Assembly: GCA_031376455.1 (NCBI GenBank) | Contig: JANMDU010000021.1 | Span: 1-47,628, forward strand | DNA length: 47,628 nucleotides | Origin: JANMDU01 sp031376455 | Lineage (GTDB): Bacteria > Pseudomonadota > Gammaproteobacteria > Burkholderiales > Burkholderiaceae_C | Direction of reading: 5' to 3' | Part shown: positions 7,291 through 16,630 of the stretch, one piece after another | Layout: each line of letters opens with the position of its first letter | Position numbering within the stretch: position 1 is the first letter of the stretch | Translations under genes and position numbers: made by a program | Notes under the pieces: model-generated | Told to the model about the DNA's origin: nothing | Database searches by the model: none | The model's input: the letters and a program-made list of their open reading frames with translations, nothing else

Positions 7291-8505
7291 TTATGCAGTC
7301 TGAACGGGATGCTGCAAGCGCCACACCCGCCACGCACTAAGCATCGCCAGTACAGCGACACCCGTTGCAACCCAAAACACGCTACGCAAGCCGTAAGCCT
7401 CGCAGATCTTGCCTCCCGCCCAGCTACCGAGCACGCCCGGAATGCCATAGCCCAGCACGGTGTACAAAGCTTGGCCTCGGCTGCGCATGCTGCCGGGGAA
7501 ATGGTGGGAGATCAGCGCGGTGCATACCGTGTGATTGGCGGCGAAGCTGATCGCATGCAAAGTTTGCGCGGCAAACAAAATCCACAGCACATCGCCCATA
7601 CCCGCAGTCAATGCAAAGCGCAAAGCGGTGGCAGCCGCTGAGAGGATGAGCCAAGCCGTGAGCGAGAAGCGCGGCAGCCAACGGCCTTGGGTGTAAAACC
7701 AAGCGATCTCCGTGACAACAGAGCTGGCCCACAATATACCGATCATGGTTTTGCTGTAGCCCAGCTCATCGCAATACAGCGAGAAGAAAACATACAAGCC
7801 CATGTGCGAGAGCACGTTGAGCGCAATCGTGCCGAAAAACCAAGCGACAGGTGGTTGGCGCAGCGTGTGCCAGATCGGCTGCGTCGATTTCTCTATCGCT
7901 ATGTCTTCGCGAATATCAGGAATCGCGTATGCACTCCACATCAGCAGCGCCAATCCCAATGCAACAGCCAGCGGAAAACATTTCAATCCAAAGTGTTCAA
8001 AGAACACGCCGGCCGCCAGCACCGTGACCATAAATCCAAGCGAGCCCCACAGCCGCACCCGCCCATGCCGCCGCACATCAAACACACCGCCGCGCGTAAC
8101 GATTTGCGCCAAAGCAGATTCGCTCATGGGCATCAGTGCGCTCGAATTCAAATACATGAAGAGCAAGCAAGCCATCAGCCACCAAAAGCCGCCGCCTTGC
8201 CAAAAGAATCCGAGCGACCCGAGCAGAGCGAGCACCGTGGCGATGCGCAACAGCTTAGCGCGCTGGCCCGTGCGATCCCCGAGCCAAGCCCATGCATAGG
8301 GCGCAACCAATCGAGAAAACGATTGCAGCGAAGCGATCATGCCGATCAGCGCCACGCCGTAGCCGATCTCTTTGAGCCAAAGAGAAAGAAAGGTATTGAC
8401 GACACCGATGTGCGAGAAATATGCAGCAGATAAAGCCGCGAAGGGGATCAGTTGTCGCGTGGTCGTCACCGCTCGGGCCGCAGCAGCTTCTTGCGGCTTA
8501 GGCAT
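7291..8505 (-). CDS. MFS transporter, HcaT/phenylpropionate permease-like
   Basis: Inner-membrane secondary transporter of the MFS_1-like group, 404 residues from the ATG chosen here, with about twelve hydrophobic segments. The first half has AAYFSHIGVVNTFLSLWLKEIG and the loop WLGDRTGQRAKLLR between helices 2 and 3, a major-facilitator signature. The second half includes SFAANHTVCTALISHHFPGSMRSRGQALY. This pattern resembles HcaT-type carriers annotated as 3-phenylpropionate or nucleoside-proton symporters, but the substrate cannot be told from sequence. ATG 8505 overlaps the end of aroC by 8 bases; a TTG at 8526 would extend it. Coupling to aroC suggests co-transcription. Confidence 0.8.
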   Translation of the reverse strand: MPKPQEAAAARAVTTTRQLIPFAALSAAYFSHIGVVNTFLSLWLKEIGYGVALIGMIASLQSFSRLVAPYAWAWLGDRTGQRAKLLRIATVLALLGSLGFFWQGGGFWWLMACLLFMYLNSSALMPMSESALAQIVTRGGVFDVRRHGRVRLWGSLGFMVTVLAAGVFFEHFGLKCFPLAVALGLALLMWSAYAIPDIREDIAIEKSTQPIWHTLRQPPVAWFFGTIALNVLSHMGLYVFFSLYCDELGYSKTMIGILWASSVVTEIAWFYTQGRWLPRFSLTAWLILSAAATALRFALTAGMGDVLWILFAAQTLHAISFAANHTVCTALISHHFPGSMRSRGQALYTVLGYGIPGVLGSWAGGKICEAYGLRSVFWVATGVAVLAMLSAWRVWRLQHPVQTA

Positions 8506-9604
8506 TGGTTGCGATTGACCCGGCAATCACCGGCGTGCTGCTGACCACATCGCCGCATTGCGCCCGATGCGCCAAAGCATGCTCCATCACGACGAGCGCC
8601 AGCATCGCCTCCAAAATCGGCGTGGCGCGAATGCCGACGCAAGGGTCATGCCGCCCTTTGGTGATCACTTCTGTGGCCTCGCCCTGCGCCGTGATCGTCT
8701 CACGTGGCACGAGGATGGAGCTGGTGGGCTTGATCGCCACGCTCACTTCCAAATCCTGCCCTGTGCTGATGCCGCCGAGCGTGCCGCCAGCGTTGTTGGT
8801 TTTGAAGCCTTCGGGCGAAAGCGAATCGCCATGCATTGAGCCTTTGTGAGCAACTGACGCGAAACCCGCGCCAATCTCCACGCCCTTCACCGCGTTCACG
8901 CCCATCATCGCGTAGGCAATATCAGCATCCAGCTTGTCAAACAGTGGCTGGCCTAAACCCACAGGCATGCCAGTGGCCACAACGCGCAAACGCGCCCCAC
9001 ATGAATCGCCGCTTTTGCGCAGCGCATTCATGTATTCCTCTAAAGCGCTGACATCAGACAGTGGCGCAAAAAACGGATTGCTGCCCACATGCGCCCAGCT
9101 CTCAAATGCCACCGGGAGCTCTCCGATCTGCGTGATGCAACCTCGAAACTCCGTTCCGTATTTCTCCTTCAGCCATTTCTTCGCCACCGCACCCGCCGCC
9201 ACCATCGGCGCAGTCAACCGAGCTGATGAGCGCCCGCCGCCGCGTGGATCGCGCAGGCCGTATTTTTGGATGTAGGCGTAATCCGCATGGCCGGGGCGGA
9301 ATTTCGCCGCCACTTCTGAATAATCTTTGCTGCGCTGATCGGTGTTTTGAATCATCAAGCAAATCGGCGTGCCAGTCGTCTTGCCTTCATACACGCCCGA
9401 GAGGATTTGCACGACATCCGCCTCATCGCGCTGCGTCACAAATTTACTCGTGCCCGGACGGCGGCGATTCAAATCAGGCTGAATATCGGCCTCACTCAAG
9501 GCCATGCCCGGCGGGCAGCCATCAATCACGCAACCAATCGCCGGGCCATGCGATTCACCAAAGTTCGTCACTGCGAACAAATGCCCAAAGGTATTACCAC
9601 TCAT
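8498..9604 (-). CDS. aroC: Chorismate synthase
   Basis: Last step of the shikimate pathway: converts 5-enolpyruvylshikimate-3-phosphate to chorismate with reduced FMN as cofactor, in the cytoplasm. The 368-residue protein begins MSGNTFGHLFAVTNFGESHGPAIGCVIDGCPPG, the classical N-terminal signature. It also contains RRRPGTSKFVTQRDEADVVQILSGVYEGKTTGTPI, the RPGHADYAYIQKYG and DPRGGGRSSARLT motifs, and GFKTNNAGGTLGGISTG. All are strongly conserved. The reading frame extends further upstream, but MSGNTFGHLF is the family start. It is divergent from the hydratase-like gene and shares its 3' end with the MFS gene. Confidence 0.97.
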   Translation of the reverse strand: MSGNTFGHLFAVTNFGESHGPAIGCVIDGCPPGMALSEADIQPDLNRRRPGTSKFVTQRDEADVVQILSGVYEGKTTGTPICLMIQNTDQRSKDYSEVAAKFRPGHADYAYIQKYGLRDPRGGGRSSARLTAPMVAAGAVAKKWLKEKYGTEFRGCITQIGELPVAFESWAHVGSNPFFAPLSDVSALEEYMNALRKSGDSCGARLRVVATGMPVGLGQPLFDKLDADIAYAMMGVNAVKGVEIGAGFASVAHKGSMHGDSLSPEGFKTNNAGGTLGGISTGQDLEVSVAIKPTSSILVPRETITAQGEATEVITKGRHDPCVGIRATPILEAMLALVVMEHALAHRAQCGDVVSSTPVIAGSIATNA

Positions 9605-9714
9605 CTCTTGATTATCCCAGACGCGCGTCATGCCACTTTTCCATTTTTGGGATGAATTCATTTCATGCCGATTTACCCAGTTTTCAAAGCCTTGCTCAGA
9701 CACAATGCTGTTCT

Positions 9715-10506
9715 ATGAATGCAACAACTCTCCTTTCTTTTTATGACACCGCCGAGCTCTGGGCTCAACCCACCGGCTTGGATTTGGCGAAAGCCTACGA
9801 TGCAGCGCTCGCGCTGCGCGCCTTGCGCATCACACGCGGCGAGCAAAGTCGCGGCTACAAAATCGGCTTTACCAACAAAAACATCTGGCCGCGCTACAAC
9901 GCCACCGCGCCCGTTTGGGGCACAGTCTATGACAGCACCTTGAGCTTTTGCGAGACGACAAGCGTGCTGTCGCTAGCGGGCATCTGTCAGCCACGTATCG
10001 AGCCCGAAGCTGTGCTCACCCTGCGCGCCACGCCGCCTGCAAACTGTACGCTCGATCAACTCTTCGATTGCGTCGAATCCGTCGCGCCCGGTTTTGAAAT
10101 TGTGCAAAGCCATTTAAAAGAATGGAAATTCGCTTTGCCTGATGCAGTGGCCGATGGCAGCTTGCATGCAAGGCTGGTGGTGGGCAGCCAAGTGCCGGTG
10201 CGCAGCTTAGCCAGCAACGCTGAAGGTTTTTGCAAGCTTCTGGCCGACTGCAAAGTCAATCTGCTGTGCGACGGCAAGCCCATGGAATCAGGCACTGGCG
10301 CAAACGTATTAGGCGATCCTTTGAGTGCCTTGCTGCATTTCGTTCATGAAATTCAAAAGTGCCCCGGCGCGCCTGCACTGCAAGAGCGCGATGTGATTAC
10401 GACCGGCACGTGGACCGATGCGTATCCCGTCAGCGCTGAACAAACATGGCTGGCGACATTTCATGCGCCTTTATCACCGCTTTCACTGAGCTTCAGCGCA
10501 GATTGA
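9715..10506 (+). CDS. 2-keto-4-pentenoate hydratase / MhpD-like protein
   Basis: Member of the fumarylacetoacetase-like superfamily (MhpD branch), whose enzymes hydrate 2-hydroxypenta-2,4-dienoates or decarboxylate related oxalocrotonates in aromatic catabolism. The 263 residues show GYKIGFTNKNIWPRYNATAPVWGTVYDS and the metal-ligand segment PRIEPEAVLTL (two Glu). The third ligand region is PGFEIVQSHLKEWKFALPDAVADGSLHARLVVG, and GDPLSALLHFVHE follows. ATG 9715 opens the recognisable domain; the frame runs further upstream across aroC but only as a shadow. No ring-cleavage genes flank it, so a stand-alone role is likely. A dispersed repeat follows. Confidence 0.82.
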   Translation: MNATTLLSFYDTAELWAQPTGLDLAKAYDAALALRALRITRGEQSRGYKIGFTNKNIWPRYNATAPVWGTVYDSTLSFCETTSVLSLAGICQPRIEPEAVLTLRATPPANCTLDQLFDCVESVAPGFEIVQSHLKEWKFALPDAVADGSLHARLVVGSQVPVRSLASNAEGFCKLLADCKVNLLCDGKPMESGTGANVLGDPLSALLHFVHEIQKCPGAPALQERDVITTGTWTDAYPVSAEQTWLATFHAPLSPLSLSFSAD

Positions 10507-10522
10507 CGATACTATTAATTCA

Positions 10523-10551
10523 ATAGCACTCTGCGCAATCAATACGCCGGC
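10523..10551 (+). repeat. Dispersed repeat core, copy 3
   Basis: The core reads ATAGCACTCTGCGCAATC then AATACGCCGGC. Flanks are ACTATTAATTCA before and AAACCGCTGATTTCGCTCT after. It fills almost the whole gap between the hydratase-like and YdcF-like genes, ending a few bases before the latter's ATG. Confidence 0.88.
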
Positions 10552-10581
10552 AAACCGCTGATTTCGCTCTAAAATATCAGC

Positions 10582-11388
10582 ATGTTGACTGAATACGCCT
10601 TCCTCAAACCTTGGCTCTCCGCGTTGGTTCTCCCGCCTGGCTCGCCCTTGCTACTGATCTTGCTCGGCTATTTAATGGCCGTGCGCAGTACGCGCGTAGT
10701 GTGGATAGCCCTCGGGAAACTGCTGTTTGCGACGGCATTTGTGGCGCTCTGGCTGTTTTGTTGCCAAGGCGCAGCCATGTTTTTAGAGCGCGTGGTGCTG
10801 CGCCCGCCTCTGCCCATCGAGCCGCAATCGGTGACACAGACTTTCAAAATCGAGCAGACTCAAGCCATCGTCGTGCTGGGTGGCGGCATGCGCCTTGAGA
10901 ATCGTGAATACGGCAAAGGCACTCTGTCTGAAGCTTCCGCAGAGCGTCTTCACTATGGCTTCACACTGGCCAAACAAACGGGCCTGCCGCTGGCTTTTAG
11001 CGGCGGCGTTGGCTGGGCGGCGGCATCTCAAGACAGCGAGGCGGCCGCTGCTGCGCGGTGGCTCGCCCAGCTTGGCTTGCCAGCCTTGCGCTATTCTGAT
11101 GCGCAATCCAAAGACACCGCAGGTAACGCGCAAGCCATGGCTACCATGCTTAAAAAAGAAGGCATCTCTAGAATTGCTTTAGTGACGCATGCCAGCCACA
11201 TGCCGCGCGCTAGAGCAGAGTTTGAAGCTACGGGGCTCAACGTCCTGCCTGCACCCACGCAATTCATCACGGCAGATCAAGCTATGGGATTGGATTGGTT
11301 TCCCTCTGGCAAAGGAGCGCGAGACAATCGCCGCGTGATGCATGAAATCCTCGGGCTCTCCATTCAACGCCGCGCTGCCACCCCTTGA
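10582..11388 (+). CDS. YdcF/ElyC-family (DUF218) membrane protein
   Basis: 268 residues. Two N-terminal membrane segments (about residues 10-30 and 38-65) are followed by a DUF218 domain (PF02698). Domain marks are AIVVLGGGMR near 95, SGGVG, the charged DTAGNAQAMA segment near 178 and VTHASHMPRARAEFEATG. This layout matches ElyC/YdcF proteins, linked in enterobacteria to envelope and peptidoglycan precursor (undecaprenyl-phosphate) metabolism. The exact reaction is not established for this group. The gene sits between two dispersed repeats. Confidence 0.82.
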   Translation: MLTEYAFLKPWLSALVLPPGSPLLLILLGYLMAVRSTRVVWIALGKLLFATAFVALWLFCCQGAAMFLERVVLRPPLPIEPQSVTQTFKIEQTQAIVVLGGGMRLENREYGKGTLSEASAERLHYGFTLAKQTGLPLAFSGGVGWAAASQDSEAAAAARWLAQLGLPALRYSDAQSKDTAGNAQAMATMLKKEGISRIALVTHASHMPRARAEFEATGLNVLPAPTQFITADQAMGLDWFPSGKGARDNRRVMHEILGLSIQRRAATP

Positions 11389-11404
11389 GATTGCTCCTTA
11401 TTTC

Positions 11405-11433
11405 ATAGCATCTTGCGCAGATTTCATGCCGGC
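11405..11433 (+). repeat. Dispersed repeat core, copy 4
   Basis: The core reads ATAGCATCTTGCGCAG then ATTTCATGCCGGC. It lies between the YdcF-like gene and the TetR operator, so it would be in the 3' UTR of the former. Confidence 0.88.
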
Positions 11434-11494
11434 TAAGGACATAAAAGGCTTATAAATACGGCTTGCGCTTGACCCTCGGCGCAAAATCCACTAT

Positions 11495-11518
11495 ATTACT
11501 AACCAATCGGTCAGTAAT
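11495..11518. promoter_or_regulatory. TetR-family operator, autoregulatory
   Basis: A 24-bp palindrome with half-sites ATTACTAACCAA and, on the other strand, ATTACTGACCGA (10 of 12 identical). This is the classical AcrR/TetR-like pattern of a GACCRRTYGGTC-type centre. It ends one base before the ATG of the TetR gene. Binding here would block transcription of the regulator and of the efflux genes behind it. Confidence 0.8.
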
Positions 11519-11519
11519 C

Positions 11520-12233
11520 ATGTCTTCTCCCCCAAACACACTCCAAGCATTAGCTGAGCGCCCAGAAAAGCGCGAGCGGCGCAAGGAGGCAAGGCCAGGA
11601 GAATTGTTAGCGGCTGCATTGGATTTATTTGTCGAAAAAGGTTTTGCAGCCACGCGAGCCGAAGAGGTAGCGCAGCGGGCAGGCGTGTCCAAAGGCACTT
11701 TGTTTCTCTACTTCCCGAGTAAAGATGAGTTATTCAAAGCCGTCGTGCGCGAACACATTGGCGGCACGATTCGTAGCGCATTTGGTGAGGTAGACAGTTA
11801 TCCCGGCACGAGCAGCGAACTCGTGCATTACATGATGCTGCAATGGTGGGAGCGCTATGGCAATACCAAAGCTTCGGGCATCAGCAAGCTCATGATGAGT
11901 GAGGCGGGCAATTTCCCAGAGCTCGCAGAGTTTTACCAGAATGAAGTGATCATCCCGGGGCATCAACTGATTCAAAAAGTCATCGAGCGTGGCGTCGCTT
12001 CGGGAGAATTCCGCAAGGTCGATGTGGAATACGCCGTGTTCAGTATGCTTGCTCCCATTATGTTTTTGATCATGTGGAAGCATTCGATGAGCGGCTGCTG
12101 CCCATCGGGCGCGCCGATTGATCCGCAGCGCTACCTCGCCGTACAAGCAGATATCGTGGCCAAAGGCCTGTCAAACCCAGCCTCTGCGGGCTTTACTTCT
12201 CAGACATCTCCATCAGCTACAACCCTACTATGA
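11520..12233 (+). CDS. TetR/AcrR-family transcriptional repressor of the efflux operon
   Basis: Cytoplasmic DNA-binding repressor of 237 residues. After a basic leader (RPEKRERRKEAR), the helix-turn-helix domain spans about residues 25-70 with LLAAALDLFVEKGFAATRAEEVAQRAGVSKGTLFLYFPSKDELF (given in part: AGVSKGTLFLYFPSKDELF). The C-terminal ligand domain resembles the TetR_C_11-type group. ATG 11520 is chosen because the palindromic operator lies directly upstream; the longer frame would translate through it. Its stop overlaps the adaptor ATG (ATGA), so regulator, adaptor and pump are co-transcribed and autoregulated. The inducer is unknown. Confidence 0.9.
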   Translation: MSSPPNTLQALAERPEKRERRKEARPGELLAAALDLFVEKGFAATRAEEVAQRAGVSKGTLFLYFPSKDELFKAVVREHIGGTIRSAFGEVDSYPGTSSELVHYMMLQWWERYGNTKASGISKLMMSEAGNFPELAEFYQNEVIIPGHQLIQKVIERGVASGEFRKVDVEYAVFSMLAPIMFLIMWKHSMSGCCPSGAPIDPQRYLAVQADIVAKGLSNPASAGFTSQTSPSATTLL

Positions 12234-13387
12234 AGAGCACAACGAAATGGATCATCGGCGCGCTCGCGCTATTGCTAATAGTAGGCGGCACAGCGCGTGT
12301 CTTAGCCAAGAAGCAAGCAGCTCCAGCTGCGGTGGCTGCTGCAAAAGCCGAACCTGTCATTGAGCTGGCCGCTAGCGATGTGTTCACCGTGAAAAATATT
12401 GAGCTCTCACAAGGCGTACCCATCTCGGGCTCGCTCAAAGCCATTAACTCAGCTCTCGTGAAAGCGCGTGTCGCCGGCGAGCTACAAGGCCTCACTGTGC
12501 GAGAGGGTGATTTTGTCAAAGCTGGGCAGACGATCGCTCGCGTGGACAGCAGCGAATACGCCGCCCGCGTGCGCCAATCGCAGGAAACTGCCGATGCGGC
12601 CAAAGCGCAGATTGATATGGCTCAGCGCAGCTTCGATAACAACAAAGCCTTGGTGGATCAGGGCTTCATCTCGCGCACGGCGCTGGATATGTCACAGGCC
12701 ACCTTGCAATCTGCGCAGGCGAATCACAAAGCCGCACTCGCCGGGCTGGATGTCAGCAAAAAATCTGTGCAAGATACGGTGCTTGCAGCGCCCATTAGCG
12801 GCATCATCTCGCAGCGCCTGGCTCAGCCCGGAGAACGCGTGGGAATTGATGCCCGAATCGTGGAAATTGTGGATCTCAATCGCTTGGAATTGGAAGCACA
12901 ACTCTCCGCTAGCGATTCTCTTCAAGTGCGCGTGGGGCAAACCGCTCGCTTGAAGCTAGAAGGCAGAGCCGATGAGATCTCAGCCACCGTGAACCGGATC
13001 AATCCAAGCGCATCCAGCAGCAGCCGCAGCGTATTGATCTACTTAAGTGTTGCTGCGCAGCCCGGTTTGCGCCAAGGCTTGTTTGCCCAAGGCACACTCG
13101 ATACGGCTGCCCAGACCGTGCTCGCGGTGCCGCTGTCAGCCGTGCGTACGGACAAGCCACAGCCCTATGTGCAGCTCATACAAAACGGCCGCGTCGTTCA
13201 TCAAACGGTGGAGATGGGTGGGCGCGGCGAGGCGCAAGGCGTGACCATGGTTGCTCTTAAAAACATAGCGCCTAGCGCAGTCATTGCAATGGCGAGCGCC
13301 GGAACGCTGCGTGAAGGCTTGTTAGTTGTCCTGCCGACCGCCAAACCAGCAGCGTCTGCTCCAGCACAAGCGGCATCAGGAAATTAA
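12230..13387 (+). CDS. RND efflux periplasmic adaptor (membrane fusion protein)
   Basis: Bridges the inner-membrane RND pump and the outer-membrane channel. The 385 residues start with an N-terminal membrane anchor or signal (WIIGALALLLIVGGTARVLA). Next comes the first half of a lipoyl/barrel-sandwich domain (ALVKARVAGELQGLTVREGDFVKAGQTIARVD). An alpha-helical hairpin follows (residues about 105-165, rich in Ala/Gln/Asp), then the second lipoyl half (VLAAPISGIISQRLAQPGERVG) and beta-barrel domains. No lipobox Cys is seen, so anchoring is by the hydrophobic N-terminus. ATG overlaps the TetR stop. The pump gene starts 5 bases after its stop. Confidence 0.92.
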   Translation: MKSTTKWIIGALALLLIVGGTARVLAKKQAAPAAVAAAKAEPVIELAASDVFTVKNIELSQGVPISGSLKAINSALVKARVAGELQGLTVREGDFVKAGQTIARVDSSEYAARVRQSQETADAAKAQIDMAQRSFDNNKALVDQGFISRTALDMSQATLQSAQANHKAALAGLDVSKKSVQDTVLAAPISGIISQRLAQPGERVGIDARIVEIVDLNRLELEAQLSASDSLQVRVGQTARLKLEGRADEISATVNRINPSASSSSRSVLIYLSVAAQPGLRQGLFAQGTLDTAAQTVLAVPLSAVRTDKPQPYVQLIQNGRVVHQTVEMGGRGEAQGVTMVALKNIAPSAVIAMASAGTLREGLLVVLPTAKPAASAPAQAASGN

Positions 13388-13392
13388 GCCTT

Positions 13393-16300
13393 ATGTGGTT
13401 CACCCGCGTCAGCCTTCAAAATCCGGTCTTCGCCACCATGATGATGCTGGCGCTGATGGTATTGGGCATTTTTAGTTATCAGCGGCTCAAGGTTGATCAG
13501 TTTCCAAGCGTTGATTTTCCAGTCGTTGTCGTCTCGACAGACTATCCGGGTGCAGCGCCTGAGATTGTGGAATCCGAAGTTTCTAAAAAAATTGAAGAGG
13601 CGGTGAACTCGATTGCGGGCATCAGCGCGCTGACCTCGCGCAGCTACGAAGGTGTCTCGGTGGTGGTGATTGAGTTTCAGCTCAACATCAATGGCCGCAA
13701 GGCAGCCGATGATGTCCGCGAAAAAGTGGCCATCGTTCGCCCGAATCTACGCACAGAAGTTAAAGAGCCGCGCGTACTGCGCTTCGATCCATCAGCGCGG
13801 TCGGTGTGGTCAGTGGCTGTGCTGCCGCAGGCGGTCGGCTCGGTGAAAGCCATGAGCGGTGTGGAGCTGACCAATTGGGCGGATCAAAATTTGAAAAAAC
13901 GCTTGGAGAATGTACGCGGTGTGGGCTCAGTGGCTCTCGTCGGCGCGACCAAGCGTGAGATCAATATTTATTTGAACCCGCAAGCGCTAGAAGCTTACGG
14001 CATAAGCGGCGATCAAGTGGCCAGCGCCATTCGTAATGAGAATCAGGATTTGCCCGTCGGTGCAGTGCGATCTCTCGCGCAAGAGCGCGTTGTACAGGTG
14101 CAATCTCGGGTGCAACGACCGGAGGATTTTGCCAAGATCATCGTCGCTAGAAAAGCGGGTGCGGCCATCACGGTTGGCCAGCTCGCTCGCATTGCCGATG
14201 GCGCACAAGAAGCGGAAAATCTGGCGCTCTATAACGGCGAGCGCACTTTGTTGCTCTCGGTACAAAAGTCGCAAGACGAAAACACGATCGAAGTGGTCGA
14301 CGGTCTGCAAAAGACCATATCAGAGATGGAAAAACAGCTGCCGCCGGGTATCAAGCTGCAAGAGATTCAAGACAATTCACGCTCCATCCGCGTCTCCGTC
14401 AAAAACGTGAAGCAAACCTTGATTGAAGGCGCGTTGCTCACGGTATTGATCGTTTTCTTATTTTTAAACTCATGGCGCTCCACCGTGATCACGGGCTTGA
14501 CCCTGCCCATTGCCATCATCGGCACGTTTCTTTTCATGCAAATCTTCGGCTTCACGATCAACATGATCACGCTGATGGCTTTGTCGCTCTGCGTCGGCCT
14601 CTTGATCGACGATGCGATTGTGGTGCGTGAGAATATCGTACGACACATTCAAATGGGCAAAACGCCTTATCAAGCCTCGCTTGATGGCACGCAAGAAATT
14701 GGTTTGGCCGTGCTGGCCACCACATTTTCCATCGTGGCCGTGTTTCTGCCGATTGGCTTCATGGGCGGCATCATCGGTAAGTTCTTCCATGAGTTTGGTA
14801 TCACCATTGTGGCGGCCGTGATGATCTCGATGTTTGTCAGCTTCACGCTCGACCCCATGATGTCATCTATCTGGCACGATCCGGCCGTTGACCAACATGG
14901 CAAACCATTCAAACCTGTGACTTGGTACGACAAAACCATCGGCAGAGTCACGCACGCCTTTGAGCGCGGCACGGAGCGACTGGGCGATGGCTACCAAAGC
15001 ATTCTTCGCTGGAGCTTGAAGTGGAAAAAAACCACCCTACTTTTGGCTTTTGCCATCTTCGGCGTGAGCATTTTCATGGTCAAGTTTCTGGGCACAGAAT
15101 TCGTACCCAAAGCGGATTTTGGCGAGAGCAACATCAGTTTTTACACACCTGTGGGCTCGTCGCTGGAAGCCACGGAAGCAAAAGTCAAACAGGTCGAAGC
15201 CATCATCCGCGAGCGACCCGAAGTGCGCTACACGCTCTCCACCATCAACACCGGTAATTCACAAGGGAAGATTTACGCAAACGTCTATGTGCGCTTGTCA
15301 AACCGCAAAGAGCGCGTTCAGAGCGTCGATCAAGTCTCCTCAGATCTGCGCGAGCGCTTGCGTAAAGTCGCAGGCATCACCGTCACGCAAGCCGGCACAC
15401 TGGATGCAGTAGGCGGCAACAAGCAAATTGAAGTGGCGATCAAAGGTACAGATTTGAAAGAGCTAGAGCGCATCACGGTGCAGGTGCTCGCCAAGCTCGC
15501 TAGCATTCCTGGTCTCGTTGATCTGGATTCGAGCGTGAAAGCAGCTAAGCCCACAATTGAAGTGGATGTGCGCCGCGAAGTGGCCTCCGACCTTGGCCTC
15601 ACCACGGCGCAAATCGGCAGCAGCCTGCGCACGCTGGTTGCCGGGCAAACTGTGGGCAATTGGCGCGCGCCGGATGACCAAACCTACGACGTGAACGTGC
15701 GCCTCGCGCCCGATGCGCGCAATACGCCACAAGATTTGGAGCGCCTTCCTTTCTCGCTCGGTACGAATGCCGATGGCAGCTCGCGCATCGTGCGGCTCAA
15801 TCAAGTGGCTACTGTGCGAGAGTCAGTGGGTGCGAGTCAAATCAACCGGCGCGATCTCACGCGCGAAGTGGCCATCAATGCAAACGTGTTTGGCCGCGCG
15901 GCAGGCGAAGTGTCTGCCGACATTCGCAAAACGCTGGATGTGATGAATCTGCCGCCCGGCTACAGTTACCAATTCGGGGGCAGCACCAAAAACATGGCCG
16001 AATCATTTGGCTATGCCATCTCGGCTTTGGCACTCGCTGTGATCTTCATTTACATGATCTTGGCCAGCCAATTCAAGAGTTTCTTGCAACCACTGGCATT
16101 GATGACAGCGCTGCCGCTCACGCTAATTGGTGTGGTGCTCGCTCTTCTTGCCTTCCGCTCCACGCTGTCGATGTTTTCCGTGATCGGCGTGATCATGCTG
16201 ATGGGCTTGGTCACGAAGAATGCCATTCTGCTGGTGGACTTTGCGATCCGATCAAGGGAAGACGGCATCGACGCCAGCGGTCAGCGCGTCGCGGGTATGC

Positions 16301-16605
16301 CTCGCGTTGATGCCTTATTGCTCGCAGCCAAGGTTCGCCTGCGTCCGATTTTGATGACGACATTGGCGATGATTTTTGGCATGGTGCCGCTGGCCTTTGC
16401 GCTTTCTGAGGGCTCTGAGCAGCGCGCACCGATGGGGCAAGCCGTGATTGGCGGTGTGATCACCTCATCGTTGCTTACTTTGGTCGTTGTGCCGGTGGCA
16501 TATTGCTACATGGATGACCTGGCCAGCTGGTTCAAGCGTCTGTTTGATCAATCACCACAGACTAAAATCGAGAGCCTGCAGCAGCCCTCAGTAGCCGCCG
16601 AATAA
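13393..16605 (+). CDS. RND-family (HAE1-type) efflux pump permease
   Basis: Proton-driven inner-membrane transporter of 1070 residues, the usual size for AcrB-like HAE1 pumps. It starts with a first membrane helix (NPVFATMMMLALMVLGIFSYQRL) followed by the porter loop opening VDQFPSVDFPVVVVSTDYPGA. The helix-4 proton relay ALSLCVGLLIDDAIVVREN carries the paired Asp. The second periplasmic loop and the C-terminal helix block (LMGLVTKNAILLVDFA with the relay Lys) complete the two-repeat layout. AGGA lies about 11 bases before the ATG. With the adaptor and TolC it can form a tripartite pump. Substrate is unknown; likely lipophilic drugs or solvents. Confidence 0.95.
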   Translation: MWFTRVSLQNPVFATMMMLALMVLGIFSYQRLKVDQFPSVDFPVVVVSTDYPGAAPEIVESEVSKKIEEAVNSIAGISALTSRSYEGVSVVVIEFQLNINGRKAADDVREKVAIVRPNLRTEVKEPRVLRFDPSARSVWSVAVLPQAVGSVKAMSGVELTNWADQNLKKRLENVRGVGSVALVGATKREINIYLNPQALEAYGISGDQVASAIRNENQDLPVGAVRSLAQERVVQVQSRVQRPEDFAKIIVARKAGAAITVGQLARIADGAQEAENLALYNGERTLLLSVQKSQDENTIEVVDGLQKTISEMEKQLPPGIKLQEIQDNSRSIRVSVKNVKQTLIEGALLTVLIVFLFLNSWRSTVITGLTLPIAIIGTFLFMQIFGFTINMITLMALSLCVGLLIDDAIVVRENIVRHIQMGKTPYQASLDGTQEIGLAVLATTFSIVAVFLPIGFMGGIIGKFFHEFGITIVAAVMISMFVSFTLDPMMSSIWHDPAVDQHGKPFKPVTWYDKTIGRVTHAFERGTERLGDGYQSILRWSLKWKKTTLLLAFAIFGVSIFMVKFLGTEFVPKADFGESNISFYTPVGSSLEATEAKVKQVEAIIRERPEVRYTLSTINTGNSQGKIYANVYVRLSNRKERVQSVDQVSSDLRERLRKVAGITVTQAGTLDAVGGNKQIEVAIKGTDLKELERITVQVLAKLASIPGLVDLDSSVKAAKPTIEVDVRREVASDLGLTTAQIGSSLRTLVAGQTVGNWRAPDDQTYDVNVRLAPDARNTPQDLERLPFSLGTNADGSSRIVRLNQVATVRESVGASQINRRDLTREVAINANVFGRAAGEVSADIRKTLDVMNLPPGYSYQFGGSTKNMAESFGYAISALALAVIFIYMILASQFKSFLQPLALMTALPLTLIGVVLALLAFRSTLSMFSVIGVIMLMGLVTKNAILLVDFAIRSREDGIDASGQRVAGMPRVDALLLAAKVRLRPILMTTLAMIFGMVPLAFALSEGSEQRAPMGQAVIGGVITSSLLTLVVVPVAYCYMDDLASWFKRLFDQSPQTKIESLQQPSVAAE

Positions 16606-16630
16606 ATCGTATACGTACAAGAGAAGCACT